From the NCBI RefSeq assembly GCF_030272615.1, contig NC_081405.1, forward strand, positions 604,982,177-605,042,176: a stretch of 60,000 nt of DNA. Direction: 5' to 3'. Positions 34,566 to 46,694 of the stretch are shown piece by piece. Each line of letters starts with the position of its first letter. Position 1 is the first letter of the stretch. The DNA comes from Cryptomeria japonica (Eukaryota; Streptophyta; Pinopsida; Cupressales; Cupressaceae). The notes beneath the pieces are model-generated. The model was not told the DNA's origin and did not search any database. It saw only the letters and a program-made list of their open reading frames with translations. The position numbers and the translations under genes were made by a program.

Positions 34566-35924
34566 GTAGTGTCATAAATTGTACACTCTTTATTGGGTGG
34601 TACAATTCCACGCTTAGGTTAGCACTTGCCTTAGTGTATTTGCATCTTGCATTTAAAATTATCTTTAAGAATTTAATTAATTAATTTAATTAAATCTAAA
34701 GTATCCTTTCATCACTTCACACATCATAAAATTGGGCCCTTAACCCTCAGTGTGCCCCTTTTTATTTTATAATTTCAATTAATTAATTATCAAAAGCCCT
34801 AATTATGCCCTATTTCAACCTTCAAGGCCCGATTTCGCATATCTAAACAACTTGAATCGTCGCATCCTTCTAGAATTGACTTTAGAATCACGATACATTG
34901 CATCCCTAAAAAGTTGGAAAAAAGTTGGTTGGACCATGGCGTGGCCTCCTGGTCCTTACGTTTTCTCCCCAAATTTCTGGAGCATGTTTTGGTAGTATTT
35001 TTATGTTTAAATCCAAAGGATTATAAAATTATATTGATTATAGGTCGGCCTATGATAAAAAAAGAAGTTAGGGTTTCATACATATAGCCTTTCCTTTCCC
35101 CATTTGAAGGATCCATCTACAAGCAATTTTGAAGGAGCCTCTTATGAAGTGAAAGTGTAAGTTTATGTGAAGTATTCAATCAAGAAATCAAGAATTTTTC
35201 AAGTCTACATCAACCATTTTCATCATCAATTGAATCTTCAAAAATATTAAAGAATAATAAGAGATCATTGACTATTGATTGGCTTGTACCTCTCCCTTAG
35301 GGTTTGGTATGGTTTCATGTTATTTTCATGTATTTGTATGAGCTTCATAAGAATCATTTTCAAATTTATATTCATTCTTTAGATCCATTATTCCATTTAT
35401 GATTTGAAGCATTTACATTCATTTAGGGTTTACTCTCAAGTGTAGGGTAGAACTCTAGATTTACTTTCTTGTTCATTTTAGGATCTTACACACACATTTT
35501 CAGTACATTATCAACTATTTATGGAGGTGGAAAACACTAAAACAAGGGGTTTGACTAAGGCAAAACCCCATATAGCCACCTAGACCCTTAGTCCTCTATA
35601 TTTTGCAACTTTTTGTGGCAGTTCAGCAGTACAGACTCTCGGACAACAATTTCCAGAAGTACAACTCTTTGTAGTATCAAGGACCAGGGCGTGGCATCCT
35701 GGTCCTACTCAGTCAACCTCAAATTTTAGTGACAGGTGCATCCTTGAGTTCCTTTTTCTTCTTGGTACTTCATCTCTTAGTTTCAAATCTACGAATTTTA
35801 GTATTTTTAGTTTATATTTGCATCTTTGGTCATCTCCTAGCATAGTTGATCATTTCATTGCATTTTGCACATCTCCTCTTCATAGTAGCAAAGGAATAGA
35901 AACCCTAAAGTTATTCCTTGAATA

Positions 35925-35955
<31 letters not shown>

Positions 35956-36058
35956 GTGTTCAAAGTGAATCATCTCCTTAGGCTCTTTTGTATTCCAATG
36001 TGTGCATGAGAGTGGGATTGGGTATTAATTTACTTGATTCCATTTCTATCCATCACAG
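34566..36058 (+). repeat. LTR-like or leader sequence upstream of copia element E
   Basis: There is no coding region. The stretch begins TGTAGTGTCATAAATTG and ends near CCATCACA, about 40 bp before the gag ATG of element E. It includes two GACCA-GGCGTGGC-TCCTGGTCC phrases (about 34933-34958 and 35680-35704). It has the length and position of a 5' LTR, but no PBS is visible after it, so it could instead be a separate LTR fragment. Confidence 0.45.
35925..35948. repeat. CT dinucleotide microsatellite
   Basis: About 12 uninterrupted CT units inside the LTR-like sequence. Confidence 0.9.
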
Positions 36059-36100
36059 GAACAAGATTAACCACTCAAGGTAGATATTGGTCTTGATCAA

Positions 36101-37850
36101 ATGGAAAGAAATGAAGGAGCTTCATCTAACAAGGCCCACCACTATTCAATGGTATAGACTATTCTTTCTAGAAGATAAGAATTAAATCCTTCATTTTCTC
36201 CCTTCAATTTGATATTTGGTAGTCAGTTGTGACTAGGTATACACCTCCTACCAATTCTTCGTCCACTCGCGAATATGGGAAGAAGGAATATGAGAACAAT
36301 GCAAAAGAAAATAATGCCATATTGTGTGGACTATGAAATATAGAATTTGGTAAGGTAATGCACTGCAAAACTCCAAAGGAGATTTGGGATAAACTTCATA
36401 GTATCTATGAAGGTGATGGCACAATTAAGAAGGAGAAATTGCAAACTCATGGAGCTCAATTTGAGGGTTGAAGATGAAAGAAGAAGAATGAATTACAAAG
36501 TATTTGCTCAGAATGGATGAATTTTTCAATGCCATCAGAGGACTCGATGAAGAGATTAAGGATGTTGTGATCATGAAGAAGGTGTTAAGATCTCTACCCT
36601 CAAGGTATGACTCAAAAGTCTCTTCTATTGATGAAGCTAAGAATCTAGATAGTTTTTCTATAGATGGATTGTTTGGATTTTTTTCTAAATATGAAATGAG
36701 AATAGGAAAAGGTGATACATCAAAGAGAGAAGCTGCATTAAAGGTGGCTAAGATGGAAGATTCAGAGTTTGATCAAGAAGAGGAAAACTTTGTAAGAAGA
36801 TTAAGAAGAGGATCAGGTAAGCACAAAGGAAAATTACCCTTCAAATGTTTTGAGTGTGGTAAAGTAGGACATTATGCATCTCAATATAGACTAAAAGGGG
36901 GAAGTCAAAATCAATCAAAACTTCCTTAATATAAGAAAGAAAAGAACCAAAAGAGCCTATATTCCAAAGAAGATAGTGGAACCTCTGATAATGAAAGTAA
37001 TATATAAGATGTCATTGTACCTGGAAATGAAGAGCTTCTATTTATGACAATTGCTGACATTGAGTCTTAAAAAAATAATGATTAAGAAGAAGAATTTGTG
37101 GTTGATCTCAAAGGAGAACTTATTTATGCCTTAAATAAACTAGATATTGCAAGAGAAAAGAATAAAAAATACAAAAAGAAGAGTGAGGAATTTGAAGCAC
37201 TAATTATCAGTTTCAATTATAAAATTGACGAAGCAAAGAAGATAGAGGATACTTTGACAAAAAGTCTAAGGGCCAAAGAAAAAGAATGTGAGCTACTTTA
37301 AGCTAGGGTAGTATGTCTAAAGAAACATGAAAAAAGTGTTGAAGCCTTGGATAATATGTTAAGTAAAAAATAAAAAATTGGTAACTTGACTAGACTAGGT
37401 TGTGAGAAAGGACAGTGTTCTAATAGCATAGTTACAGATAAGAAGCAGTGCTGAGATAAACTCAATGATGTCTTTGTTAAAGTTGAAGATAAAGGGAAAG
37501 AAGAAGAGAAGATCCAATCAATTGCAGAAAAGAAGGACATGACAATTGACAAGAAGACTGAGGGATTTATTGATATCAACGGTAATAAGAGAAGATTCAG
37601 AAGATCACCTCTTATCAGGCAACAACAAGCACTCAGGTTCAATCACTCTTTTCATGGGTACTTTTTTTCTTTTAATATGTTTGGTCATAAGGAAATATAT
37701 TGTAGACTCAATATGAGAACAAATACACTCATAATTCAAAATCCATTTGCACCTCTTGCTGATTTCAATACAGTATGCTATAAATGTAACAATCTTGGTC
37801 ATATAGATATTTTTTATAGAAGTGGTATTAAGTCTCCCAGTCAAGAATAA
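36101..37850 (+). pseudogene. Gag region of copia element E
   Basis: From MERNEGASSN (36101), Gag-like pieces follow: TPKEIWDKLHSIYEGD near 36377, FFNAIRGLDEEIKDVVIMKK near 36520 and a knuckle CFECGKVGHYASQY in which the last Cys is Tyr (about 36846-36888). A lysine-rich coiled coil (37098-37301) and a second knuckle-like block with CYKCNNLGHID (about 37778) come next. From 36504 to 37850 the frame is constant but broken by several stops; the first 400 bp also contain stops and probable shifts. It is non-functional. Confidence 0.75.
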
Positions 37851-38059
37851 AAAATTAATACTCATGAAAAAGGAGAAAAGAAAACTAAATCAGATACAGA
37901 TCAGAAGACAAAAACTAAGAGGGAATGGAAGGTGAAGAAGGAAGAGAAAAATGTAAAAAAGTCTCTTCTTGTTTAGGTTGCTTTTCATGAATAAGATGAG
38001 AATGATACATGGTATGTTGACATTGTCAAATTGGCAAGAAAATAAAAGTATCTTTCAAG

Positions 38060-38494
38060 ACTAAAGAGAATTCAATTACAAGACCACTTCAGCTGATACA
38101 CATTGATCAATGTGGACCCATGAGAACAAAAGGATAAAACAATGAAAGATATTTCATGGTGTTCATATATGACCTCACTAGAATGACTTGGCTGTGCTTC
38201 TTGAAAGAAAAATCAGAAGCATCAGAAAAATTTACATTTTTTCAGGTCTATGGTTGAAAATGAGATGAATCTACAATTGAAATGTTTATGGTCTGATAGA
38301 GGTGGAGAATTCACATCAAAAGAATTTGATGATTATAGTAAAAATCATTATATAAAAAGACAATTTTATGCAGCAAGAAGACCACAACAAAATGGTGTGG
38401 TTGAAAGGAAAAGTAGAACAATGCAAGAAATTCCAAGAACCCTACTGAATGAGTTAAAACTAACTGATAGTTTTTGGAAGGATGTTGTTCATAC
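38060..38494 (+). pseudogene. Copia integrase core of element E (5' part)
   Basis: Contains LQLIHIDQCGP (first catalytic Asp), WSDRGGEFTSKEF (second Asp) and PQQNGVVERKSRTMQ (catalytic Glu), then LTDSFWKDVVHT, where element D enters. Stops occur near 38133. The D, D and E residues are still present. Confidence 0.85.
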
Positions 38495-39355
38495 TGTTGG
38501 CATATGGACACTCCATTTAGACATTGTGTGTGATTGAAGGTTTTGTCATTGATGGCAACCTTGCAATCCTATGGCACCGGCAAGACATTATACCGGTAAA
38601 ACATTACACTGGCAACCTTGCAATCCTATGGCACCGGCAAGACATTATACCAGCAAAACATTATTCAAGAAAGACAGTGCATCGGCATCAACAAGATCAC
38701 TCTACACCGGCACCGGCACAGAAGAGAACATGTATACCGGCATAGAGGCCGATAGGATTTTTGATATGTAATATTTTGTTTATTATTGTAATCCGACTTG
38801 ACAAATTGTAAAATGACTCTTGTATATAAAAGAGATCATTGTAGACATTTGTAATGTATGGATAGGAAGTATAAAGATAATTATAAGGTAGACCTAATGT
38901 GCGAATTGTAGGTCAAGGGTATATGTAAAGAACAAAACAAGAATCGGTACTGAATCTGGCATTGAAGATGCTATTGGAAAGTAGTACAGAATATTGGATT
39001 TGTGTAAATCCTCATTGTAAGTCAGTGTGACTTCTTATTGAGCAGTGTGCTCTAGGCAGTTGGCCTTCCTACATGTGCAGGCCCATATTGTAAGTAATAT
39101 TCTCTTATTGGCCAGTAAGTGAATATTGTGGGTCACAAATCCCACTGAGATTTTTCCCAAACCGGGTTTCCTCATTAAATATCTTGTGTTATGGTGTTCT
39201 TTTCATGTGGATGTTTTTTATTCTGTTATTTACATTAATTCTTGCATACTGGTATACTGTTACTTTATGTTCTGCATGTTCTATTTCAAGAAAATCTCAT
39301 TACCAGTCAGATACTGATTCACCCCCCCCTCTCAGTATCTATGGGAACCCTAACA
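38495..39355 (+). repeat. 5' LTR of element D
   Basis: Starts TGTTGGCATATGGACACTCC and ends CCCTAACA. It has a 57-bp tandem duplication (GGCAACCTTGCAATCC at 38554 and 38611) that is absent from the LTRs of element A. The C run beside GATTCA lies at about 39330-39338. Confidence 0.93.
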
Positions 39356-39357
39356 AT

Positions 39358-39370
39358 TGGTATCAAAGCC
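39358..39370 (+). promoter_or_regulatory. Primer binding site of element D
   Basis: TGGTATCAAAGCC two bases after the 5' LTR. It matches initiator tRNA-Met with one change (A for G at the ninth base). Confidence 0.88.
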
Positions 39371-39426
39371 TGGTCCTCTATTTTCAAAAGGCTAACAGCT
39401 TGAGGAAGATCTTGACACCGGTAAAG

Positions 39427-40608
39427 ATGGAAAATCTCATGAAGCAACATGAAGGAGCTCTTACTGACTATGATGCAGAGAAGTTGAAAAATATCAAATT
39501 AGAAGATGATTTAAAAGCAGCTCAAGACATTATTCAGGCACTTCAAGAAAATCTTACTGTTACAAGAAATAAGAGAAGAGAACTTTGTGAAAAATTGCAA
39601 AATGAGAATGATGAAAAGGAATCACTAAATGATATGATAAGAAAATTGAAACAAGAGATCATGACAACAAAAAATGAAATGCAGGATATGACTATGAGAT
39701 TTTGCAAAGAGATTGAGGACAGAAAGAAGAATGGAGAATAATTGACCAGAAGACTAAGTGATGCAACAAATGAGAACACAAGACTTAGCTATGAAAATGA
39801 CATGTTGAAAATAGATCTAATGCATACTCAGAATGACTCAAATGAACTAATGAGACAAAAAGAAATCTTGGAAAGGGAATTGGAAACTGCAAATCAACAC
39901 AAAGAAAAATTCAAGAAAAGCTTAGAAGAACTTGGTACCTTATTGAAGAATCAAAAACCCAAAGGTGACACTTTTGGAATTGGATTTGAAGTTGGAGAAA
40001 TCTCCAGTACTACAAATACCTAGGATCACAGCAAACTGGTAAGACCTTCTAATACTTACAAATTCAATGGAAAATGCTTTAACTGCAATAAATATGGTCA
40101 TAGGGCAAATGAATGTAGATCTAGGAATTATCAGAACATCAATCCTCCCACCGGTCAATGCTCCAAATGCAACAAAATTGGTCATAACTTTGAAAATTGC
40201 AGAATGAATGTAAGATGTTATGTTTCTGGAAGATTTGGTCATTTATCAAATAAATGCAGAACACAAACTGGCATAGGTTATGGGAAAGCTATTCAGAAAA
40301 ATAATGTAACTTGTTATGCATGTAACAAGATTGGTCATATTGCTAAATTTTGTAGAAGTAAAGGTACACCGGTAGACAACAAAAGTACTAGTTTGAAAGG
40401 TAAAGAAAAAGTTGAAGAGGTTAAGCAAGAATTCTCAAAGCAATGGATTAGAAAAGGTGATCTAAATATTGGGGATACTCCTCCACCAGTAGAACCAACA
40501 AATGCTCCACCGGTAGGACAATATGATACTCCACCGGTAGGAAAATATGATACTCCACCGGCAAGACAAAGCAATGCTCCACGGACAGGATGTTCTTCAT
40601 CAAATTGA
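39427..40608 (+). pseudogene. ORF1 of element D, coiled-coil CCHC protein
   Basis: A 393-codon frame from ATG 39427 stays open apart from stops at 39739 (TAA) and 40021 (TAG). The first 190 residues are coiled coil (KLKNIKLEDDLKAAQ, LTRRLSDATNENTRL). Four knuckles occupy about 40072-40352: CFNCNKYGHRANEC, CSKCNKIGHNFENC, CYVSGRFGHLSNKC and CYACNKIGHIAKFC. The third has lost its second Cys (Ser), whereas element A keeps it. The tail has repeats of PPVGQYDTPP type. The role is likely RNA packaging; see ORF1 of element A. Confidence 0.85.
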
Positions 40609-40914
40609 AGAAAATTATCTTGAGGGTTTGGCAATCTAATGACACATGTGCTATTATTCCCTCAGTTAGAGAAAAGAAGTTGAAAATCATTCATTATCGG
40701 CAAATAAAGTTAAGCTAATACATTACCGACAAGAAATTAATGTGGTAAGTAGTAGAAAAGACTTTATAAAATAAGGTTTTTGGCTCCATTTCATTTCACC
40801 ATGAATTCAAACTTTTAGAGAGAACGAAGATTTACGAGCTAAGGCATTCCGAGCAAAGAGGCAAAGCACTTCAGCAATCAATCCATCCAAAGGCAGAAAA
40901 AGGTATTTATCATC

Positions 40915-43900
40915 ATGGCATCCTCCTTTGCACCTGAATTCATAGCAAACCCTATAGTAGTCGAAGTTATAAAATGACCTAGGCCTGTGTTTCAGCTAGT
41001 TCCCGAGGTAGCTAAGAAAGATGACAACACAGGTGCTTTTTCAAAAATTCCAAAAGGTGTTGTTTATGCAGAAGACCCTAGAATGTATATTCATTGCAAC
41101 ATAGAAGAATTAGGTGATGAAGAAATTAAAAACATGTATAAGTTTGTCATATGTGACAATTCTGGAAATGTGAAACCTGAGCATAAAATTGTTGAAACCC
41201 TCGGATTCACTGAAATCCTCTGCATTCCTGAATTTCCCAAGGAAGTGGTTAGGATAGTTCTGAGCAGGGTACATGGTTCATTATTTTGGCTTGACTCAGT
41301 GCATACAATTACAAAGGAAGCTATGAAAGCAATAATAGGGTTACCTTCCATTGGTAATAGACCTGACAAAACCAAGAAAGTCTCCAATGACTTAGTAACA
41401 AACTTAACTGGTGCAACATCTGACAAGAGATCATTGAGGGTTAATGATGTGACTGATACAAATGTTAGATTTGTTAGCATGATTTTAGGTTACAAAGCAA
41501 CTCATGCTAATAGGCTTAACTCAGTTTCCAGTTTATGCATAAAGTGTTCTTATGACATGGTTAAGGACAATGTGAAAATTGATATCTGTGAATGGTTAAA
41601 GGATGAGTTAATTGACAATTTAGCAAAAATCAAGAAGGATAAGAAAGGAACCTTTAGATTTGGAAATTTACTTGTATGCTTAATACTACATATAACCAAA
41701 CAGGCTCCTGATATAGGCAACAAGGATTTTGGATTTGACATACCGGTAGGAAAACAATTGTCTGACTTATTCAACAACATGGGTGAAAATAGAGAAAAGA
41801 ATATCAATGAGTATTTTCAAGCACTAAAGGTCAAAATGAATAAGAGAATCAGACTATCATAGGAAATTGTCAACAAATACAAGGATGAGATCTGGATGGA
41901 AGCAGTCATCCCAAGGACAATCTGGGTAACAGAGATGGGGTATGAAACAGATGACCACATAGTGGAAACTTATGCCAAAGCACTTCTGGAAGCCCCCAAT
42001 GAACGAAACAAAGAAGTATTTGGTAGTGTTGAGACCATTGAAAGTCAAATTCAATCTAAGAAGAGAGTGAAAAAGGTTGAGGCATTTGTGAGAAAAGGAA
42101 CCAGATAAGCAAAAGCCATAAAGGAAGATGTATTAAAGAAAACTGGCATAACGGAAGATGAGTTGGTAGCCCAACAACCTGAAACTCATCTATCACCGGT
42201 ATGTACTTCCTCAGAAGGAGATATGCCAGCAACTTTCAAAAGAGTTGTCAGGAAAAGAGACCCCTCACCGGTAACCACTCCTTCACCTAGAAGGACAAGG
42301 CAAAAGCAACAAGCCGTAAGATCTCTGGTCAGGAAAGTCACACCTAAGAAGAAGCTGACCCCCAAAAAGAAGAAGAAGACAAACACTAACTTGGCCCCTC
42401 TTGACATATTATTGAATGAGATCACAGAGGAAGGTAAATTGAAAAACATAGGGAAAATCCATGACACCCTATCAGATGATGAGAAAGGACAAGTTGAGGA
42501 GAGTGTTATATTATACATGGACATGTATAAAAAGTTTTTGTTGCAAGTCTTAAATGAAATTCCTGATGAACTATATAAAAGACTTGAGGCCAGAAGGCAA
42601 GGAATAATTGAATTGGATAAGAAAATTAAAATAGAAAAACTACTTGCAGTATACCCGGTTAACTCACCTAAGGAAATTGATGATCTGATAGCTCAGGCCA
42701 ACCAGATAGTTTTTTCCACTGCACACCGGTAAATTTCACTAATGGCAGGTAGAGTTATAGAAGTTTCAAAGGAAACATAAAATGGCTGGGATACATTCTT
42801 GGTTGAAAAATAAAAACAAGAAGAATATAGGAATCCCAAGCCCATTCTGGTATATTAGAAGGAAAAAGGGAAAGGTAAAGTTGGTGGACCACCAAGTATC
42901 AAGATTAGAGACAACTTACCCCCACCTCCTTTAAATACTCCACCAGTAAAAACAACAACTACAGAAGATCAATCGGCAGCTGAGAGTATGGATACAGAGG
43001 ATAATAATCCTAATCCTGAAGTCCTATATACTGTGAATGTTGATACTCAGAAGATCAACATAGTGGTAGATAAGGATACACCAGATAAATCAGGAAAGAC
43101 AGAGCAACTAGCAGTAGATACAGAGAAAAAGATGGAATCTGGAACACAAACAGAGAAACCATCAGAGCTAAAGGCTCCAGAACAGATGCCACCGGTAATA
43201 AATGAAGCAGGAAAACCGGTGCTTAAAGAGATGGAGACACAAATAGACCTACTAGAGGTCAATACTAGCATGGTCACTTCCACCGGCACTCAGTTTGTTG
43301 GGACACCATCAAATGTGACTGAGGTATTACTTGAATCTATTAAGAAAATAATTGATTATAGCTCACAAGCTTATAAAGCAATAGATGATTCAATTCCATT
43401 TTTGAAATCAATAGCTCCAAATTGTAATATAGACAATAAAGATTATTTAGGCCAGTTGAATACACTTTGTAAATATATTTTTGGAAATTTTGAGCAAACA
43501 AAGGTAGAATCTGTAAAGGAAATTGTAGAAAAAGAGAAACAAAAATTCTTTGAGGAAGGAATAAAGAAGTGTAACAGGGAATTTGACACACTTCTACCGG
43601 AACTGTGCAATTTATTGAAAGAGTACAAAACTCTATACAAAGACACCTGTAAGATAAACTTTTTGACCATAGATGTAGACAAAAAGATGAGCAAGGTATA
43701 GGAAGAGATCAATAAACTTGTAGATAATTTTGTTAACTCACCCGATACATTATGAGTTTTTGAGGAAAAGATAACAAATTTTGAGAAAGAATTGCTCAAA
43801 TTAGAAAGAGAGAAAGAGAAAATAATAAACAAGGCAAAATTCTTGAGATCTAAACTAAGTCCAAGATTGGACTATTTAGCATCTCTGTGGAAGGAAATCT

Positions 43901-44070
43901 CAGAGGCACTAACACAGGGAAGCAAAACACCAGTAGAGCACTTACAACATCTCATCGGTACAGTATACAGAACTGAGATAGCAATAAAAGACAGTAAGAA
44001 GTTTATGGATGGTATAAACTTAATTTTGGGAGATATTTTTCAGATAATAACTACCCAACTACAAGGTTGA
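40915..44070 (+). pseudogene. ORF2 of element D, 1,051-codon unknown protein with stops only
   Basis: From ATG 40915 (MASSFAPEFIANPIVVEV) to TGA 44070 the same frame can be read throughout. It is broken by about nine stop codons (40975, 41860, 42106, 42730 and others to 43753) and, as far as I can see, by no frameshift. The order is: an N-terminal folded domain (IEELGDEEIKNMYKF, GSLFWLDSVHTITKEAMKA, GYKATHANRLNSVS); AVIPRTIWVTEMGYE; a basic segment (PSPRRTRQKQQAVRS, then KKKKK); acidic linkers with repeated STGT/TPP; and a long C-terminal coiled coil (LKLEREKEKIINKAK). It occupies the place of pol. Function is unknown; no transmembrane segment, protease or polymerase motif is seen. Confidence 0.8.
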
Positions 44071-44119
44071 GGTTATGGATTGGTACAACTACAAAATCTA
44101 CTAACCTTTTTCATTGATG

Positions 44120-44274
44120 CCAAAGGGGGAGTAGTAGGATGAGAAAATTCAAAACACAGGGATCACATGCTTAGGGGGAGCTCTCACATTTTTGGTAAAC
44201 TTTTTTGGTCTACACTTTTTGGATATCTTTTGAAATTTCTCATGAGTGTTGCCATCAATGCCAAAGGGGGAGAT
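44120..44274 (+). promoter_or_regulatory. Polypurine tract cluster of element D
   Basis: Three purine boxes: GCCAAAGGGGGAGTAG (about 44119), TTAGGGGGAGC (about 44171) and GCCAAAGGGGGAGAT (44260-44274), the last touching the 3' LTR. The first and last follow CATTGATGCC or CATCAATGCC. Confidence 0.82.
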
Positions 44275-45134
44275 TGTTGGCATATGGACACTCCAATGAG
44301 ACATTGTGTGTGATTGAAGGTTTTGTCATTGATGGCAACCTTGCAATCCTATGGCACCAGCAAGACATTATATCGGTAAAACATTACACAGGCAACCTTG
44401 CAATCCTATGGCACTGGCAAGACATTATACTGGCAAAACATTATTCAAGCAAGACAGTGCACCGACATTAGCAAGATCACTCTACACCAACACCAGCATA
44501 GAAGAGAACATGTATACCGACACAGAGGTTGACAGGATTTTCGATATGTAATATTTTGTTTATTATTGTAAGCCGACTTGACAAATTGTAAACTGACTCT
44601 TGTATATAAAAGAGATCATTGTAGACATTTGTAATGTATGGATAGGAAGTATAAAGATAATTATAAGGCAGACCTAATGTGCGAATTGTAGGTCAAGGGT
44701 ATATGTAAAGAACAGAGCAAGAACCAGTACTAAATTTGGCATTGAAGATGCTATTGTAAAGTAGTACAGAATATTGGATTTGTGTAAATCCTCATTGTAA
44801 GTCAGTGTGACTTCTTATTGAGCAGTGTGCTCTAGGCAGTTGGCCTTCCTACATGTGCAGGCCCCTATTGTAAGTAATATTCTCTTATTGGCCAGTAAGT
44901 GAATATTATGGGTCACAAATCCCATCAAGGTTTTTCCCACACCAGGTTTCCTTGTTAAACATCTTGTGTTATGGTGTTCTTTTCATGTGGATGTTTCTGA
45001 TTCTGTTATTTACATTAATTCTTGCATACCGATATACTGTTACTTTATGTTTTGCATGTTTTATTTCAAGAAAATCTCATTACCAGTCAGATACTGATTC
45101 ACCCCCCCTCTCAGTATCTATGGGAACCCTAACA
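44275..45134 (+). repeat. 3' LTR of element D
   Basis: Partner of 38495-39355, carrying the same 57-bp tandem duplication (44334 and 44391). It is followed by CATAC. Confidence 0.93.
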
Positions 45135-45139
45135 CATAC

Positions 45140-45530
45140 AAGTGTTCACATTCTAAATACAACACAATTGAGACCAAATAGCCCCAAAACTCTGTATGAA
45201 AGGAAGGAAAGCTTTAGTTAGTCATTTTAGAATTTTTGGGAGTAAGTGTTACATAAAGCATGATGATGACAATCTTGGCAAATTTGATGCTAGATCTGAT
45301 GAAGGATAATTTGTTGGATATTTCTCAAGTAGCAAGGCTTCTAGATGCTATAATATGAGGCTACATAGAATTGTGGAAAGCATACATGTAAAGTTTGATA
45401 AGAATTTGCTTTATACTTCAACATCTAGTGATGATTTAGATGAATCTGAACCAATTCATACTTAGCCAATTTATTAGGAACCATAAAAGATAGACACAAA
45501 GTCACCTTCAATAATTGTACAAAGAGACCA
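45140..45530 (+). pseudogene. Copia integrase C-terminal region of element E
   Basis: Continues the frame broken by D: RPNSPKTLYERK, then FRIFGS-like sequence, KHDDDNLGKFDARSDEG and FVGYFSSSKASRCYN. This is the usual end of copia integrase before the linker to RT. Several stops are present. Confidence 0.75.
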
Positions 45531-45603
45531 CCCAAAAGAATAGATTATAGGTGATAAAAATGTAGGTGCACAAACAAGGAGATAGACATGGGGGATTCAC
45601 TAA

Positions 45604-45829
45604 CTAGGAAATATTATATCATGCGTGTTCATATTAGGGGGGTTTAATATCCCAAAAATGAGGGTTTTTGATTTGGGCTAAGAAAAAAATGAAATATTTT
45701 GTGAAAATAGGGGGCTTTTAATTTAGGTTGTGTATTGGGAGGGGGTGACAAAAAAAGAGTTTAGGGCAATATTTTTTGAAAATAGGGGGATTCTTTATTA
45801 TGCCATGAAAGTACGTGATATAAGCCAGG
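45604..45829. mobile_element. Candidate 226-bp MITE (hAT-like, 8-bp TSD)
   Basis: Flanked by TTCACTAA on both sides (45596-45603 and 45830-45837). The ends resemble each other in inverted orientation: CTAGGAAATATTATATCATG on the left against CCTGGCTTATATCACG from the right. It lies in the integrase-RT linker of element E, where coding similarity stops and restarts. The interior is G/T rich with repeated GAAAATAGGGGG and has no ORF. The length of the duplication suggests hAT, but the TIR match is imperfect. Confidence 0.45.
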
Positions 45830-45837
45830 TTCACTAA

Positions 45838-46690
45838 GTGAAGCGCCTATGGAGAAAGACTGCATTGAGGACACAAGAAGTTCATTCTAAAGATGAAACT
45901 CAACCAAAAAACCTTATCCTACTTTCTTTGGTTGAACCTAAGAACTTTGCAGAAGCAAGCCAAGATGAAAATTGGGTTGATGCTATGCAAGAAGAACTAA
46001 ATAAAATTAAAATCATGAAACATGGGAGCTTGTCCCTAGACCTAAGGACAAGAATGTAATTGGGACAAAATGGGTATTCATAAATAAATTAAATAAACAA
46101 GGGAAAGTTGTCAGAAATAAAGCTAGACTTGTATGCAAAGTTTATGCATAGGTGGAGGGTATTGACTTTGAAGAAACATTTTCTCTTGTGGTACATTTGG
46201 AAGCAATCAAAATGTTTCTTGCATTCTCAGTCTACAATAATTTTAAGGTATATCAGATGGATGTAAAATCTGCATTTCTAAATGGCAATCTAGAAGAAGT
46301 ATACATTGAGCAACCAAAAGGTTGAAGGTCGGAAAAATATTAGAATTTTGTATACATACTAAAGAAAGCTTTTATACACTAAAACAAGATCCTAGAGCTT
46401 GGTATGCAAGACTGGATTCATACGTACAACAACAAGGGTTTAGAAAAGGTGTTGCAGATAGTAATTTGTACATTAGAACTGAAGAAGATCACCAATTGAT
46501 TGTGGTTGTGTATATTGATGACACAATCTTTGGGGGAAGTAGTCATGAGATGTGTAAAGTGTTTGCTAAAGTTATGCAAAAGGAATTTGAAATGTCCATG
46601 CTTGGTGAACTATCATTCTTTCTTGGTTTTTAAATAACTCAGATTGAAAATGATATATTTACTTGTCAAACCAGGTATGTGAAGGAAATG
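45838..46690 (+). pseudogene. Copia reverse transcriptase of element E (truncated)
   Basis: Typical RT path: NWVDAMQEELNKI, NVIGTKWVFINKL, VYQMDVKSAFLNGNLEEVY, DPRAWYARLDSY, the active site YIDDTIFGG (about 46513-46539), then LGELSFFLGF and FTCQTRYVKEMLKKW. Stops lie at 46057, 46150 and 46323-46344, with frame changes among them. The gene ends abruptly at about 46690, losing the rest of RT and all RNase H. Confidence 0.85.
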
Positions 46691-46694
46691 TTGA

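Larger units (their letters stand above)
38495..45134 (+). mobile_element. Complete non-autonomous LTR retrotransposon D (same family as A)
   Basis: LTRs 38495-39355 and 44275-45134 (861 and 860 bp, TG...CA) and a perfect CATAC target duplication (38490-38494 and 45135-45139). PBS, ORF1, ORF2 and PPT follow in the order seen in element A. There is no pol domain in the 4.9-kb interior. Removing D and one CATAC rejoins the integrase of element E in the expected place, which confirms the borders. Confidence 0.95.
36101..46690 (+). mobile_element. Decayed copia element E, interrupted by element D and a MITE
   Basis: Plus-strand remnants appear in copia order: gag (36101-37850), integrase (about 38060-38494), integrase C-terminal part (45140-45530) and reverse transcriptase (45838-46690). 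Element D splits the integrase at a CATAC duplication and a 226-bp MITE lies between integrase and RT. Most of the protease and pre-integrase region is missing: WYVD at about 38011 runs almost directly into sequence like GKKIKVSFKTK. RT is cut off after RYVKEMLKKW. No 3' LTR is seen. Confidence 0.85.

Noticed and set aside
39184-39426. N-terminal extension of ORF1 of element D from an upstream ATG
   Set aside because: It would start inside the 5' LTR and cross the PBS. ATG 39427 is the matching start in both elements A and D.
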